From NCBI RefSeq assembly GCF_031127835.1, contig NZ_JARXHX010000002.1, positions 390,020 through 454,019 on the forward strand: 64,000 bases of DNA, written 5' to 3'. The notes beneath the pieces were generated by a model. It did no database searches and had not been told where the DNA came from. It saw only the letters and a program-made list of their open reading frames with translations. The position numbers and the translations under genes were made by a program. Shown here one piece after another: positions 16,566 through 24,438 of the stretch (position 1 is the first letter of the stretch; every line of letters begins with the position of its first letter). This stretch comes from Pelagicoccus sp. SDUM812002. Lineage in GTDB: Bacteria > Verrucomicrobiota > Verrucomicrobiia > Opitutales > Opitutaceae.

Positions 16566-16712
16566 ATCGGCCAACCGAGAGGCACAACCGATACGAAGCC
16601 AGGCTTCGTTACAGATTTTTGGGGTATAAAACATACACGACAGCGATATAGGAGTAGGGGTACTCCTGCTGTCAAAGAGGCCCGCACAGAGCTTAGCTCT
16701 GGCGGGCTTTTG
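16566..16712 (+). ncRNA. Repeated structured RNA element, copy 4 (short class, no ORF)
   Basis: A predicted transcript of about 147 nt with no ORF related to the 56-residue proteins. Stems seen: TATCGG with CCGATA enclosing CC-GAGA-GG (about 16565-16593); CGAAG with CTTCG; TTTTTGGGGTATA; outer stem GACAGC (16639-16644) with GCTGTC (16668-16673); inner AGGAGTA (16650-16656) with TACTCCT (16661-16667) around GGGG; then the terminator. Relative to the long class, the GATAGC/GCTATC stem becomes GACAGC/GCTGTC and the inner stem changes on both sides, which is compensatory. The next 270 nt to copy 5 hold no identifiable feature. Confidence 0.8.
16680..16711 (+). terminator. Intrinsic terminator, RNA element copy 4
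   Basis: GCCCGC-A-CAGAGC (16680-16692), loop TTA, GCTCTG-GCGGGC (16696-16707), then TTTT. The upper stem changes CTGAGC/GCTCAG to CAGAGC/GCTCTG, a compensatory pair. Confidence 0.93.
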
Positions 16713-17006
16713 TTTTTTCCAAATTCCTCCCGTAGACGCAGAGCTACGCCATGGGCAGCGAACGATGTCTCTCTAAATCGCGACTTGCTTACTCCCATTG
16801 CTTTCGCGGATTGAGAGTGCTCGTTCTTGTGTCTAGATGCTGTGGAAATCGACCCTTCGATTCGATTTACCCGAATGTCGATCCGTTTCGAGCAAATCGA
16901 AGTCACCTTGATTTGTAAAAATAAAAGTCAGTAGGCGGGGAATGTTCGCTTTCCAGGACTGAAAAGGTATTCAGTATAAGTGCTTTATGAAAATTGATCG
17001 TAAGCT

Positions 17007-17072
17007 ATAGGTTTTTACTATAGGTGATAGTGGTTCTAAGTATTTCACATTATGGCTGGAATACCGTATAGT
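17007..17072 (+). promoter_or_regulatory. Promoter and upstream inverted repeat, RNA element copy 5
   Basis: ATAGG-TTTTT-ACTAT at 17007-17021, AAGTATTTC at 17038-17046, TTCACA at 17044-17049 and TATAGT at 17067-17072, with the same spacings as the other copies. Confidence 0.8.
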
Positions 17073-17078
17073 TCTTCC

Positions 17079-17225
17079 ATCGGACAACCGAGAGGAATAC
17101 CGATGCGAAGAGATTCTTCGCTACAGAATTTTTGGGGTATAAATATACTAGACAGCGTCAAAGGAGTAGGGGTACTCCTGCTGTCAAATTAGCTCGCGCC
17201 AAGCTTAGCTTGGGCGGGCTTTTTT
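17079..17225 (+). ncRNA. Repeated structured RNA element, copy 5 (short class, no ORF)
   Basis: A predicted transcript of about 147 nt, closest to copy 4. Stems: CATCGG with CCGATG enclosing CC-GAGA-GG (closing pair C-G where copy 4 has T-A); GCGAAG with CTTCGC; TTTTTGGGGTATA; GACAGC (17151-17156) with GCTGTC (17180-17185); AGGAGTA (17162-17168) with TACTCCT (17173-17179) around GGGG; then the terminator. A 29-codon frame can be read from an ATG in this RNA, but copy 4 has ATA at that place, so I do not call it a gene. Confidence 0.8.
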
Positions 17226-17226
17226 T
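17192..17226 (+). terminator. Intrinsic terminator, RNA element copy 5
   Basis: GCTCGC-G-CCAAGC (17192-17204), loop TTA, GCTTGG-GCGGGC (17208-17219), then seven T. The upper stem is CCAAGC/GCTTGG, a third compensated version; the lower stem has one G-U pair. Confidence 0.93.
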
Positions 17227-17323
17227 ATGCCCGTAACTCCCCTGCGTTTCGATGCTGTGTTTCCGTTTGGAAGAGGGTTCAGGCAAGTTTGACTTCTTAA
17301 AGGGCAGGGGCGAGAAGTCTGCC

Positions 17324-18244
17324 ATGGAAGAAACGGAATTTATTTGGCACGGGGGAAAGCTCATAAAGTGGAAGGATGCGACAGTGCACGTGATGACGCA
17401 TGCCCTGCACTATGGATCTTCTGTTTTTGAGGGTATCCGCGTTTACGATACAATGGAGGGACCAGCCTACCTTTGTTTGGGAAGACACCTGAAACGATTC
17501 TACGACTCTGCTCGAATCTATCGAATGACGATGCCGTTCGGACAGGAGGAGCTGACCCGGATTTGCCACGAGGTGATCACCGCGAATAAGCTGAAATCCG
17601 CTTACGTGCGGCCTTTGGCGTTCCGTGGCTACGGCCCTATCACAGTTTACGGAAACGCAGATCCGGTGGAGGTTACCGTGGCGGCCTTCCCATGGGGCGC
17701 CTATTTGGGTGAAGACGCTCTGGAGAGCGGTGTGGATGTGGGGGTTTCGAGCTGGACCCGCGTGGCGCCCAATACCTTGCCGACGATGGCGAAAGCGGGT
17801 GGCAACTACCTTTCTTCGCAGCTCATTACTATGGAAGCCCACAGGCATGGATACACGGAGGGGATCGGGCTCGACGCATCGGGACACCTGAGTGAAGGGG
17901 CGGGTGAGAACATTTTCGTGGTGCGCGATGGTGTGCTGTTCACGCCGCCGATCACCGCGGCGATTTTGCCGGGTATCACGCGAAGCATTACGATCGATCT
18001 GGCGCAACGACTCGGGTATGCAGTGCGCGAGGAGAGTTTACCGCGCGAGCTTCTCTATGTGGCCGACGAAGTATTTATGACCGGCACAGCGACAGAAATA
18101 GCTGCCATAAGATCTGTTGATGGATTATCCGTAGGAAGCGGCAAGCGAGGCGTCATTACGGAGCAACTACAGAACGCGTTTTTTGGGCTCTTTGACGGAT
18201 CGACAGAAGATACGCAGGGTTGGTTGGAGCTAGTCAAGTCCTAG
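17324..18244 (+). CDS. ilvE: Branched-chain amino acid aminotransferase
   Basis: A 306-residue class IV PLP aminotransferase, the normal length for IlvE. It has HYGSSVFEGIRVYDT near the N-terminus, the family block with the PLP lysine and KAGGNYLSSQL (about residues 150-166), and SEGAGENIFVVRDGVLFTPP (about 190-209). It catalyses the last step of Val, Leu and Ile synthesis and their first degradation step, in the cytoplasm. The ATG at 17324 gives the usual EETEFIWHGGKLI start; 24 extra residues from 17252 are not family-like and begin just after the RNA copy 5 terminator. Confidence 0.95.
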   Translation: MEETEFIWHGGKLIKWKDATVHVMTHALHYGSSVFEGIRVYDTMEGPAYLCLGRHLKRFYDSARIYRMTMPFGQEELTRICHEVITANKLKSAYVRPLAFRGYGPITVYGNADPVEVTVAAFPWGAYLGEDALESGVDVGVSSWTRVAPNTLPTMAKAGGNYLSSQLITMEAHRHGYTEGIGLDASGHLSEGAGENIFVVRDGVLFTPPITAAILPGITRSITIDLAQRLGYAVREESLPRELLYVADEVFMTGTATEIAAIRSVDGLSVGSGKRGVITEQLQNAFFGLFDGSTEDTQGWLELVKS

Positions 18245-18303
18245 GCCTCCGGCGGTTTCTTTCTTGTTTGCTCTGACACTGCGGCTGGCCATGCTCGTCG
18301 CCC

Positions 18304-19488
18304 ATGGAAGAGCGGTCGGAGAAGGTTAGCAGCATTTCGTTTTTCCCTTTGGACTACGCCTCTATGGCGGGATTTCTTGCTTACGCCTCCAGCGTGACGG
18401 CTATTCCCATCTGCCTCGTCGCTATCACTGAGGAACTGGGCTTGTCTTTGGGGCAAGCGGGAGGATTGGAGGCGCTTAGAGGTATCCTCGTTTTGGTTAC
18501 GCTCTTGCTGAGCGGTTTCATAGCCGCCCGTTTCGGAAAGGCACGTTCGATCGGATTTGGGTGTATCCTTCTTGGCATTGGAATGTTCGCTTACGGGATG
18601 GCACCCTTTTTCGGGGCTTTGCTGCTTGCGGTGGCTCTGCTGGGCTTAGGAGGAGGCGTGGTCGAGGCCTTGATTAATCCTTTGGTGCAGGAACTGCATC
18701 CCAAAGACTCGGGGCGTTATTTGAACCTCGTCAACGCCTTTTGGTCGATCGGGGTGCTAGCAACGATGCTGGGCACAGGGGACGCGTTGAACAGAGATGT
18801 TTCCTGGCGCTCTGTGCTACCGTTTCTTGGGTGTGTAAGCTTATTCTCCGGGTCGGTTTTCCTTTGGCTGGGGCAGGGAGAAGAGAAGAGGCGAGCCGGA
18901 AGCTTGGGACAGGTATTCGCGAATAAGCGAGCGATTTTGCGGCGCCGTCGTTTTTGGGTGTTTACGGCTTTGATGTTTTTGGGGGGCGCGTCGGAAGGGG
19001 CCTTCACCTTCTGGAGCGCAAGCTTGATACAGATCGAATTTGGGGCGGCTCCACTTGCAGCCGGAGTGGGGGTTGCACTGTTTGCGGGTGGGATGATCTT
19101 AGGACGTCTTTTATTCGCGTGGTTAGTGCCGCAGGAACGGCTTTGGGCGCTGTTGCTTTGGTCGGCTTTGGGAGGTGTCGGCGTCAGTCTCGGTTTTCCG
19201 TTGTTGGATTCGATCGAGTGGGCCTACCTTGCTCTGCTTTTGGCAGGCGTGGCGATGGCGTGTTTTTGGCCGAGCTTGCAGTCTTACGCTGTGGACCGAA
19301 TGTGCTGCGATGCGACGAGCGCCTTCATTCTGCTTTCCTGTGGGGGAATTGCCGGTTTCGCATCGGTTTCTTGGACGATGGGGGCAGTCGGAGATTGGTT
19401 GGGCTTGAGGGCGAGCTTTTGGATCGTGCCGTTCTACCTGTGTCTAATGGTGCTCGTCTTGTTGGCGGAGCGTCGAAAAGGCGCTTAG
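18304..19488 (+). CDS. MFS transporter
   Basis: A 394-residue protein with twelve predicted hydrophobic segments and major facilitator features: an A-motif-like loop between helices 2 and 3 (ARFGKARS), a glycine-rich helix (ALLGLGGGVVEALINP), and NLVNAFWSIG in helix 5. The central loop is short and charged (GQGEEKRRAGS). The sequence resembles sugar or drug-type MFS members of 380-400 residues; the substrate is not predictable. It lies 59 nt after ilvE on the same strand and may be cotranscribed. Confidence 0.88.
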   Translation: MEERSEKVSSISFFPLDYASMAGFLAYASSVTAIPICLVAITEELGLSLGQAGGLEALRGILVLVTLLLSGFIAARFGKARSIGFGCILLGIGMFAYGMAPFFGALLLAVALLGLGGGVVEALINPLVQELHPKDSGRYLNLVNAFWSIGVLATMLGTGDALNRDVSWRSVLPFLGCVSLFSGSVFLWLGQGEEKRRAGSLGQVFANKRAILRRRRFWVFTALMFLGGASEGAFTFWSASLIQIEFGAAPLAAGVGVALFAGGMILGRLLFAWLVPQERLWALLLWSALGGVGVSLGFPLLDSIEWAYLALLLAGVAMACFWPSLQSYAVDRMCCDATSAFILLSCGGIAGFASVSWTMGAVGDWLGLRASFWIVPFYLCLMVLVLLAERRKGA

Positions 19489-19592
19489 GAATCTTATAGC
19501 GGCAGAGATAGCTCTGGTTTTTGACTATGACTTAAGTGAAATTGCGTTTCCAGTTCTGTAATCCCTGCATATTTCGCCGTTAAACCTGCAAG

Positions 19593-22500
19593 GTGTTGAA
19601 GATCTGTCTCGCTGGGCGTAGAAAACGGTACCTTCCTTTCGTTGTGCTCAAATCAATCGTCCGAATCAGTTTATTCCTCTGGTTGTCGTTCGTCCTTTAT
19701 GGCTCCGGGGAGCTGCGTCTCTCCCATTTTGATAGCGGTAGAGGGTTATCGCACAATTGGGTCCGCTGCTTTTTCCAAGACGATTCTGGGATGCTATGGA
19801 TTGGAACGAGCGACAGCTTGGATCGCTACGATGGACGTGAGATACGATCGTTCCGTCTACTAGGATCGGAGGGAGTCCAGCTCAACGTAGCCGTGAACGA
19901 GGTGATCAAGCGCGATGCTGACAGCTTTTGGGTAGCGACCGATGGAGGGTTATACATTTTTGAGCTCGATTCAGGAAGCTTCCGTTTTTTTGAGAATGCA
20001 GGGTTCCAAGCGGTTCTTCACGCTTACGAGGATAGTCGCGGCGATTTTTGGTTCAGCACCGATAGTGGTCTGGTCTGGTGCGACGGAAAGACTGAGGAGG
20101 TGCAGCGGTATCAGTCGGGAAATGCCGAATCTGGGACTATTGCTCATGATTACGTGAACTGCGTTTTCGAGCGAAGTAACGGAGAGATTTGGATTGGGAC
20201 GAAAAGAGGTCTTAGTATCCATGATCCAGCTACGGGAGTTTTTGAAAACTACCAGGATGTGGGCAGAGGGGATCGTAAGTTGACCTCCAATGATATATTG
20301 AGAGTAGTCGAAGACCGGCAAGGGCGGATGTGGATGGCCACGGGGAAAGGGGGACTGGAGCAAGCTTACCACGCTGAGGATGGTTCTTGGCGATTTGTGC
20401 AGAGGTTCGCTGGGCAGGGTGTGCGTGCCCTCGTGGATAGGGACAACATACTTTGGTTGGCCTTGGGGAGCAATGGCGGCCTTTGCCGCGTAGTGCTAGA
20501 CGACTACGATGGAACTGGAGAGCTCCCGGTGATTAGAGATTTTAGGAATGCGAACAATCCATGGAGTTTGGCGAGTGATTCGCTTTTTTGCCTCTACGAA
20601 GATCGACTGGGAGACATATGGATCGGCACTTACGGCAAGGGAGTTAACCATTTCTCGAAGCGTGGGAAGAATCTGGAGATTGTGCAGAAAGGGACGGACG
20701 GAGTGATCCCGTTGTTTGATGAGGCGGCTAACGCGTTCTTAGACGAAGAGGACTCGTTTTGGATAGGGACGAACTCCGGATTGGAACGTGTTCGCAAATC
20801 GACGGGAGAGGTGAGCTTTTACAAAAGCATTGTGGGGGATGAGAGGACGCTTGGTGGAGACTCGGTGTTCGCTATTCACAAGGATAGGCGAGGAAACCTT
20901 TGGGTGGGAGGCTGGACGACGGGTTTGAGTCGGTTGGATGAGGAAACGCAGACCTTTGAACGGTTCGAACCATCGGATAGCCCGTATTCCCTGGGTGGAG
21001 CCAATGTTTACGCTATCGAGTCGGATCCTAGAGGCGACCTTTGGGTGGGTTGCTTAGGGGGCGGTTTGAGTCGCTTCGACTACGACCGGCGGCGTTTTGA
21101 TCGCTTCATGAACGACCCGAACGATCCGAACTCTCTCGGTGACAACGATGTTAGCGATATCCTTCCTCTAGGAGATGGGAAACTGCTGGTTGGGGCCAGC
21201 TTCGACTTAGACCTTATGGACGTGGACACGGGAGTTTTTCACCACTACCCTCACCGCGCCCTAGCAAATAACGGAAATGGTGGCGGCTACGTAACTCAAC
21301 TGCATCAGGACCAGACAGGTCGGATCTGGGTGGCTACTTCGGCGGGCTTGGAGATCTTGGATTTGGAGACGGGGAGGTATCGGCATTTCAGTACCGCGGA
21401 CGGCCTGCCTTCGAACTCGATACAAGCGATTTTGGAGGACGACCTTGGCAGTCTTTGGATCAGCACCAGCAACGGTTTATCGAAATTCGAAAACGCGGTG
21501 ACGAACTTGCCGAATGCTCGCTTTCGGAACATAGCCTACTCCGAAGGATTGCCGTCGGAGAACTTCAATCCACGCTCCGCTGTGAGAGGGATGGATGGTT
21601 ATTTTTACTTTGGAGGGCCCAACGGACTGGTTCGTTTTCGTCCAGAGGAAGTAGCCTTCAACGAGGTCCCTCCTCCAATCGCGTTGAGCGAACTTTTGTT
21701 GTTGGAGACATCGCCAGATGAACTTCTCTCCTACCAGCCGTACGGCGGTATTCTGAATGCTACTCAAAGAGTTGAGCTGCCGCACTCTCGAGCGAACTTT
21801 ATAATCAAATTTGCGGCTCTAAACTATCTTAATCCTGAGATGAATAGATATCGGTATAAGCTATCTGGATACGATCGTGATTGGATTGACGCTGGAACCG
21901 TCGGTGTCGCTACTTACACTCAGATCGATCCCGGGAATTATACTTTCTTTGTGATGGGATCGAACAATGATGGGGTTTGGTCTGAAGAGATTCGCAGATT
22001 GGAAATATACATTTCGCCGCCTTGGTGGTTGACGAGTTGGTTTCGTATATTGGTTGTGTTATTGCTGGTGCTTTCGGTCGTGCTTGCATACCGGTTGCGC
22101 TTTGCCTACTTGAGCCGTCGGCGGCAGGAACTCGAAGAGAGGGTCAAGCAACGTACCGCTGAGCTTGAGGCGGCGACCCTCAAGCTAGCGGAAAGTAAAG
22201 AAGAGGTTGCGATGCAGAATACGGAATTGGTGGGACACCGCGAGAAATTGGAGGAACTCGTATTCGAGCGAACCAAGGAGCTCGAGTCTGCGAAGGAAAA
22301 GGCGGAGGAGTCCGATCAGTTGAAATCCTCTTTCTTAGCCAACATGAGTCATGAGATTCGCACGCCGATGAACGCTATCATTGGATTCTCCTCCTTGCTC
22401 GAGCAAATCGATGATGCGGAAAAGGAGGAGAAGCGAAAGTACGTGGAAATTATCCAAGAAAACGGCAATGCGCTTCTTGTATTGATAAATGACATACTGG

Positions 22501-23423
22501 ATATCTCGCTAATCGAGTCGAACCAGATCGAGCTCAGGAGCGAGATCGTAAACGTGGGAGAAGTTTTGGCTGAGATGGGAGCAATACATCGCTTACAAGC
22601 TGCTGAAGGCGTGGTGGTTGACGTAGGTGATCCGTACTCGGAACGGAGTCTTCATATGAAGGTGGATAGAGTTCGTTTGATGCAGGTGTTAAACAACCTC
22701 TTGACCAATGCGTGCAAATACACGGACGAGGGCAGCATCAAGCTGCGCGGCGATCTTGCAGGCGACCACGTGGCCTTTAGCGTAAGTGATACAGGGACAG
22801 GTATAGAGGAAGAAGATTTACGGCGTATATTCGATCCTTTTTTCAAAGTGGAACGTTCAAACCAACGTTTGTATAGAGGAACTGGAATAGGGCTCAGTAT
22901 TTGTAGTAATCTGGTGCGCTTGATGGGAGGTGAGTTGAGCGTGGAATCCGAAGTAGGAGTGGGGACGACATTCTCGTTTTCATTGCCTTTGGGTACATCT
23001 GAAGATCGAACAAAAATTCTACAGGAAAGAGAGGCGGACGAAGTTTCCTTGGATGGTCTGTTGGTAGTGGTCGCGGAGGACGAAGCCACGAACTTCATGC
23101 TCGTGGAGACGGTTCTCAAAAAGCAGAACGTAAAGATCTTGCGGGCTCATAACGGACAGGAGGCAGTTGATATTGTATTCAACCTAGAGCGGCCCGATCG
23201 CTTTGCCGTGTTGATGGATATCAAAATGCCGGTTATGGATGGCTTAGAAGCCTGTAGATTAATAAAGGAGAAGGATCCTACCATCCCTGTTATTGCGCTG
23301 ACTGCTTATGCTCAGCGTTCAGAGAGGGACGGTATAATGGCCGAAAATTTCGATGGATTCCTCGCCAAGCCGTTCGTGGCGAAGGATCTGTTTCGCATGC
23401 TTTCGCAATACGTGTCGGCTTAG
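19593..23423 (+). CDS. Hybrid two-component sensor (Reg_prop propeller, HisKA, receiver)
   Basis: A 1276-residue single-chain sensor. After an N-terminal signal segment come repeated Reg_prop blades ([18 protein letters not shown] and many W(I/V)G or W(M/V)A variants, about 40-690), a Y_Y_Y domain ([21 protein letters not shown]), one membrane helix (about 812-832), a coiled coil, HisKA with [11 protein letters not shown] (His 920), a HATPase domain ([18 protein letters not shown]) and a receiver with [11 protein letters not shown] (Asp 1209). It is like HTCS sensors of carbohydrate users but lacks a C-terminal AraC domain, so an unlinked partner is likely. The start is a GTG; the next in-frame Met is inside the propeller. 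Confidence 0.93.
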   Translation: MLKICLAGRRKRYLPFVVLKSIVRISLFLWLSFVLYGSGELRLSHFDSGRGLSHNWVRCFFQDDSGMLWIGTSDSLDRYDGREIRSFRLLGSEGVQLNVAVNEVIKRDADSFWVATDGGLYIFELDSGSFRFFENAGFQAVLHAYEDSRGDFWFSTDSGLVWCDGKTEEVQRYQSGNAESGTIAHDYVNCVFERSNGEIWIGTKRGLSIHDPATGVFENYQDVGRGDRKLTSNDILRVVEDRQGRMWMATGKGGLEQAYHAEDGSWRFVQRFAGQGVRALVDRDNILWLALGSNGGLCRVVLDDYDGTGELPVIRDFRNANNPWSLASDSLFCLYEDRLGDIWIGTYGKGVNHFSKRGKNLEIVQKGTDGVIPLFDEAANAFLDEEDSFWIGTNSGLERVRKSTGEVSFYKSIVGDERTLGGDSVFAIHKDRRGNLWVGGWTTGLSRLDEETQTFERFEPSDSPYSLGGANVYAIESDPRGDLWVGCLGGGLSRFDYDRRRFDRFMNDPNDPNSLGDNDVSDILPLGDGKLLVGASFDLDLMDVDTGVFHHYPHRALANNGNGGGYVTQLHQDQTGRIWVATSAGLEILDLETGRYRHFSTADGLPSNSIQAILEDDLGSLWISTSNGLSKFENAVTNLPNARFRNIAYSEGLPSENFNPRSAVRGMDGYFYFGGPNGLVRFRPEEVAFNEVPPPIALSELLLLETSPDELLSYQPYGGILNATQRVELPHSRANFIIKFAALNYLNPEMNRYRYKLSGYDRDWIDAGTVGVATYTQIDPGNYTFFVMGSNNDGVWSEEIRRLEIYISPPWWLTSWFRILVVLLLVLSVVLAYRLRFAYLSRRRQELEERVKQRTAELEAATLKLAESKEEVAMQNTELVGHREKLEELVFERTKELESAKEKAEESDQLKSSFLANMSHEIRTPMNAIIGFSSLLEQIDDAEKEEKRKYVEIIQENGNALLVLINDILDISLIESNQIELRSEIVNVGEVLAEMGAIHRLQAAEGVVVDVGDPYSERSLHMKVDRVRLMQVLNNLLTNACKYTDEGSIKLRGDLAGDHVAFSVSDTGTGIEEEDLRRIFDPFFKVERSNQRLYRGTGIGLSICSNLVRLMGGELSVESEVGVGTTFSFSLPLGTSEDRTKILQEREADEVSLDGLLVVVAEDEATNFMLVETVLKKQNVKILRAHNGQEAVDIVFNLERPDRFAVLMDIKMPVMDGLEACRLIKEKDPTIPVIALTAYAQRSERDGIMAENFDGFLAKPFVAKDLFRMLSQYVSA

Positions 23424-24190
23424 CTTTCAGGCTCCAACCGATAAAAAACCGAGACTGAGCTTGTCAGAGGAAATATTATACTAGCGTCGCCATCGCTTAT
23501 CGTAGGCTCCTGGTTGATAGGTAACCAGGTTCCCAAATCGTAAGACTCTTTCAGGCTGAAACCGTCGGCTGCGGTTGCATCCCAGTTCAAGGTGAGGGTA
23601 TTGTTTTGCTTTTTGAATACGATAACGGGAGCGACAAGAGGAGTCGTTTGGTCGGGAAGAACAGTCAGTTTTATGCGGAGGGCGCCGGGCTCGGGCTCGG
23701 GCGCCGTGTCGCCGGTACCGTCTACGTTTGACCAAGGGGTGAGCACGAGGTCGTAGGTTCCAGCTTGGTTAGGGGTGCCCGTGATGATTCCTATGTCGGC
23801 GGTGATCACCCCGTTCACGGCGCTTTTTCGCAAGCGGAGATCGGTGACGCGCATTCCAGGAGGGAGATTTCCTTCGATAGTCCAAGATCTTGGAGTGATG
23901 GTATTTGAGAACTTTATGACTGCCTCGACGCCGACCTTTAGCTCTGGAGTGTTAATGTATTCAACGTCGTAGGAAGATGTGCTGGCTCCGGATACAGCGT
24001 GTGGAGCTGCGAGGGTGGCGGCAGGGATGGCGATGGACTGTATGATTCGGACAACAGGAGCATTTGGCTGCAAGTGTTTCGTGTAGGCGATCATCTTGAC
24101 GATCGGGCTTCGCTGCAAGATTAGCATGAGCATGCCGAGGGCAAGGTGTAGGCGAGCGGAAAAGAGTTTCTGTAAAAGGAAGAGATTCAC
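23420..24190 (-). CDS. Ig-like (He_PIG type) domain protein, exported
   Basis: A protein of up to 256 residues. The N-terminus has hydrophobic stretches ([16 protein letters not shown] and [21 protein letters not shown]) of a type common at the start of large verrucomicrobial secreted proteins. The middle contains NLPPGM...[18 protein letters not shown], the signature of a putative Ig domain, and the C-terminus a strand-rich module ([20 protein letters not shown]). The start is uncertain: GTG at 24190, or ATG at 24133 or 24094. It overlaps the hybrid sensor tail-to-tail by four bases. A cell-surface role is inferred. The 248 nt to the next gene show no feature. Confidence 0.7.
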   Translation of the reverse strand: MNLFLLQKLFSARLHLALGMLMLILQRSPIVKMIAYTKHLQPNAPVVRIIQSIAIPAATLAAPHAVSGASTSSYDVEYINTPELKVGVEAVIKFSNTITPRSWTIEGNLPPGMRVTDLRLRKSAVNGVITADIGIITGTPNQAGTYDLVLTPWSNVDGTGDTAPEPEPGALRIKLTVLPDQTTPLVAPVIVFKKQNNTLTLNWDATAADGFSLKESYDLGTWLPINQEPTISDGDASIIFPLTSSVSVFYRLEPES

Positions 24191-24438
24191 GGATTAGAAG
24201 GCAGCACGGATAACGCCTTATCGCGTCCTACTTGTAGACTATGAGGCAATATCGCCTAGCCGAACTGGGATGTAGTCGCAATGGAGGTCGAATTCTTAAC
24301 TACATGGTTTAGGTGAGCACCACTCGGCCCGGGGAGTTTAGAGGCTAGCGCCTCGGAGGAAGTTCGGCTCTGTCGGACATTTGCGAACTAAACCGAATTT
24401 TTTTGTAACGCATATTAAGGAGTGGGGTTTCCTATGTC

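Noticed and set aside
17104..17193. 29-codon frame inside RNA copy 5
   Set aside because: The ATG is ATA in copy 4, the frame runs through the conserved hairpins, and its product is unrelated to the 56-residue proteins.
6590..17226. CRISPR array or simple tandem repeat
   Set aside because: The copies are 0.5-4 kb apart with unrelated genes between, have promoters and terminators of their own and diverge with compensation.
6590..17226. Mobile element, retron or group II intron fragment
   Set aside because: No transposase, reverse transcriptase, target-site duplication or terminal inverted repeats are linked to the copies.
6590..17226. CsrA/RsmA-sequestering RNA or 6S RNA
   Set aside because: GGA motifs fall in stems instead of hairpin loops, and there is no long bulged helix of the 6S type.
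14787..17226. The membrane-fused ECF sigma factor as the direct sigma for the five RNA promoters
   Set aside because: Typical ECF -35 elements (GGAAC-like) are absent and the -10 TATAGT suits the housekeeping sigma.
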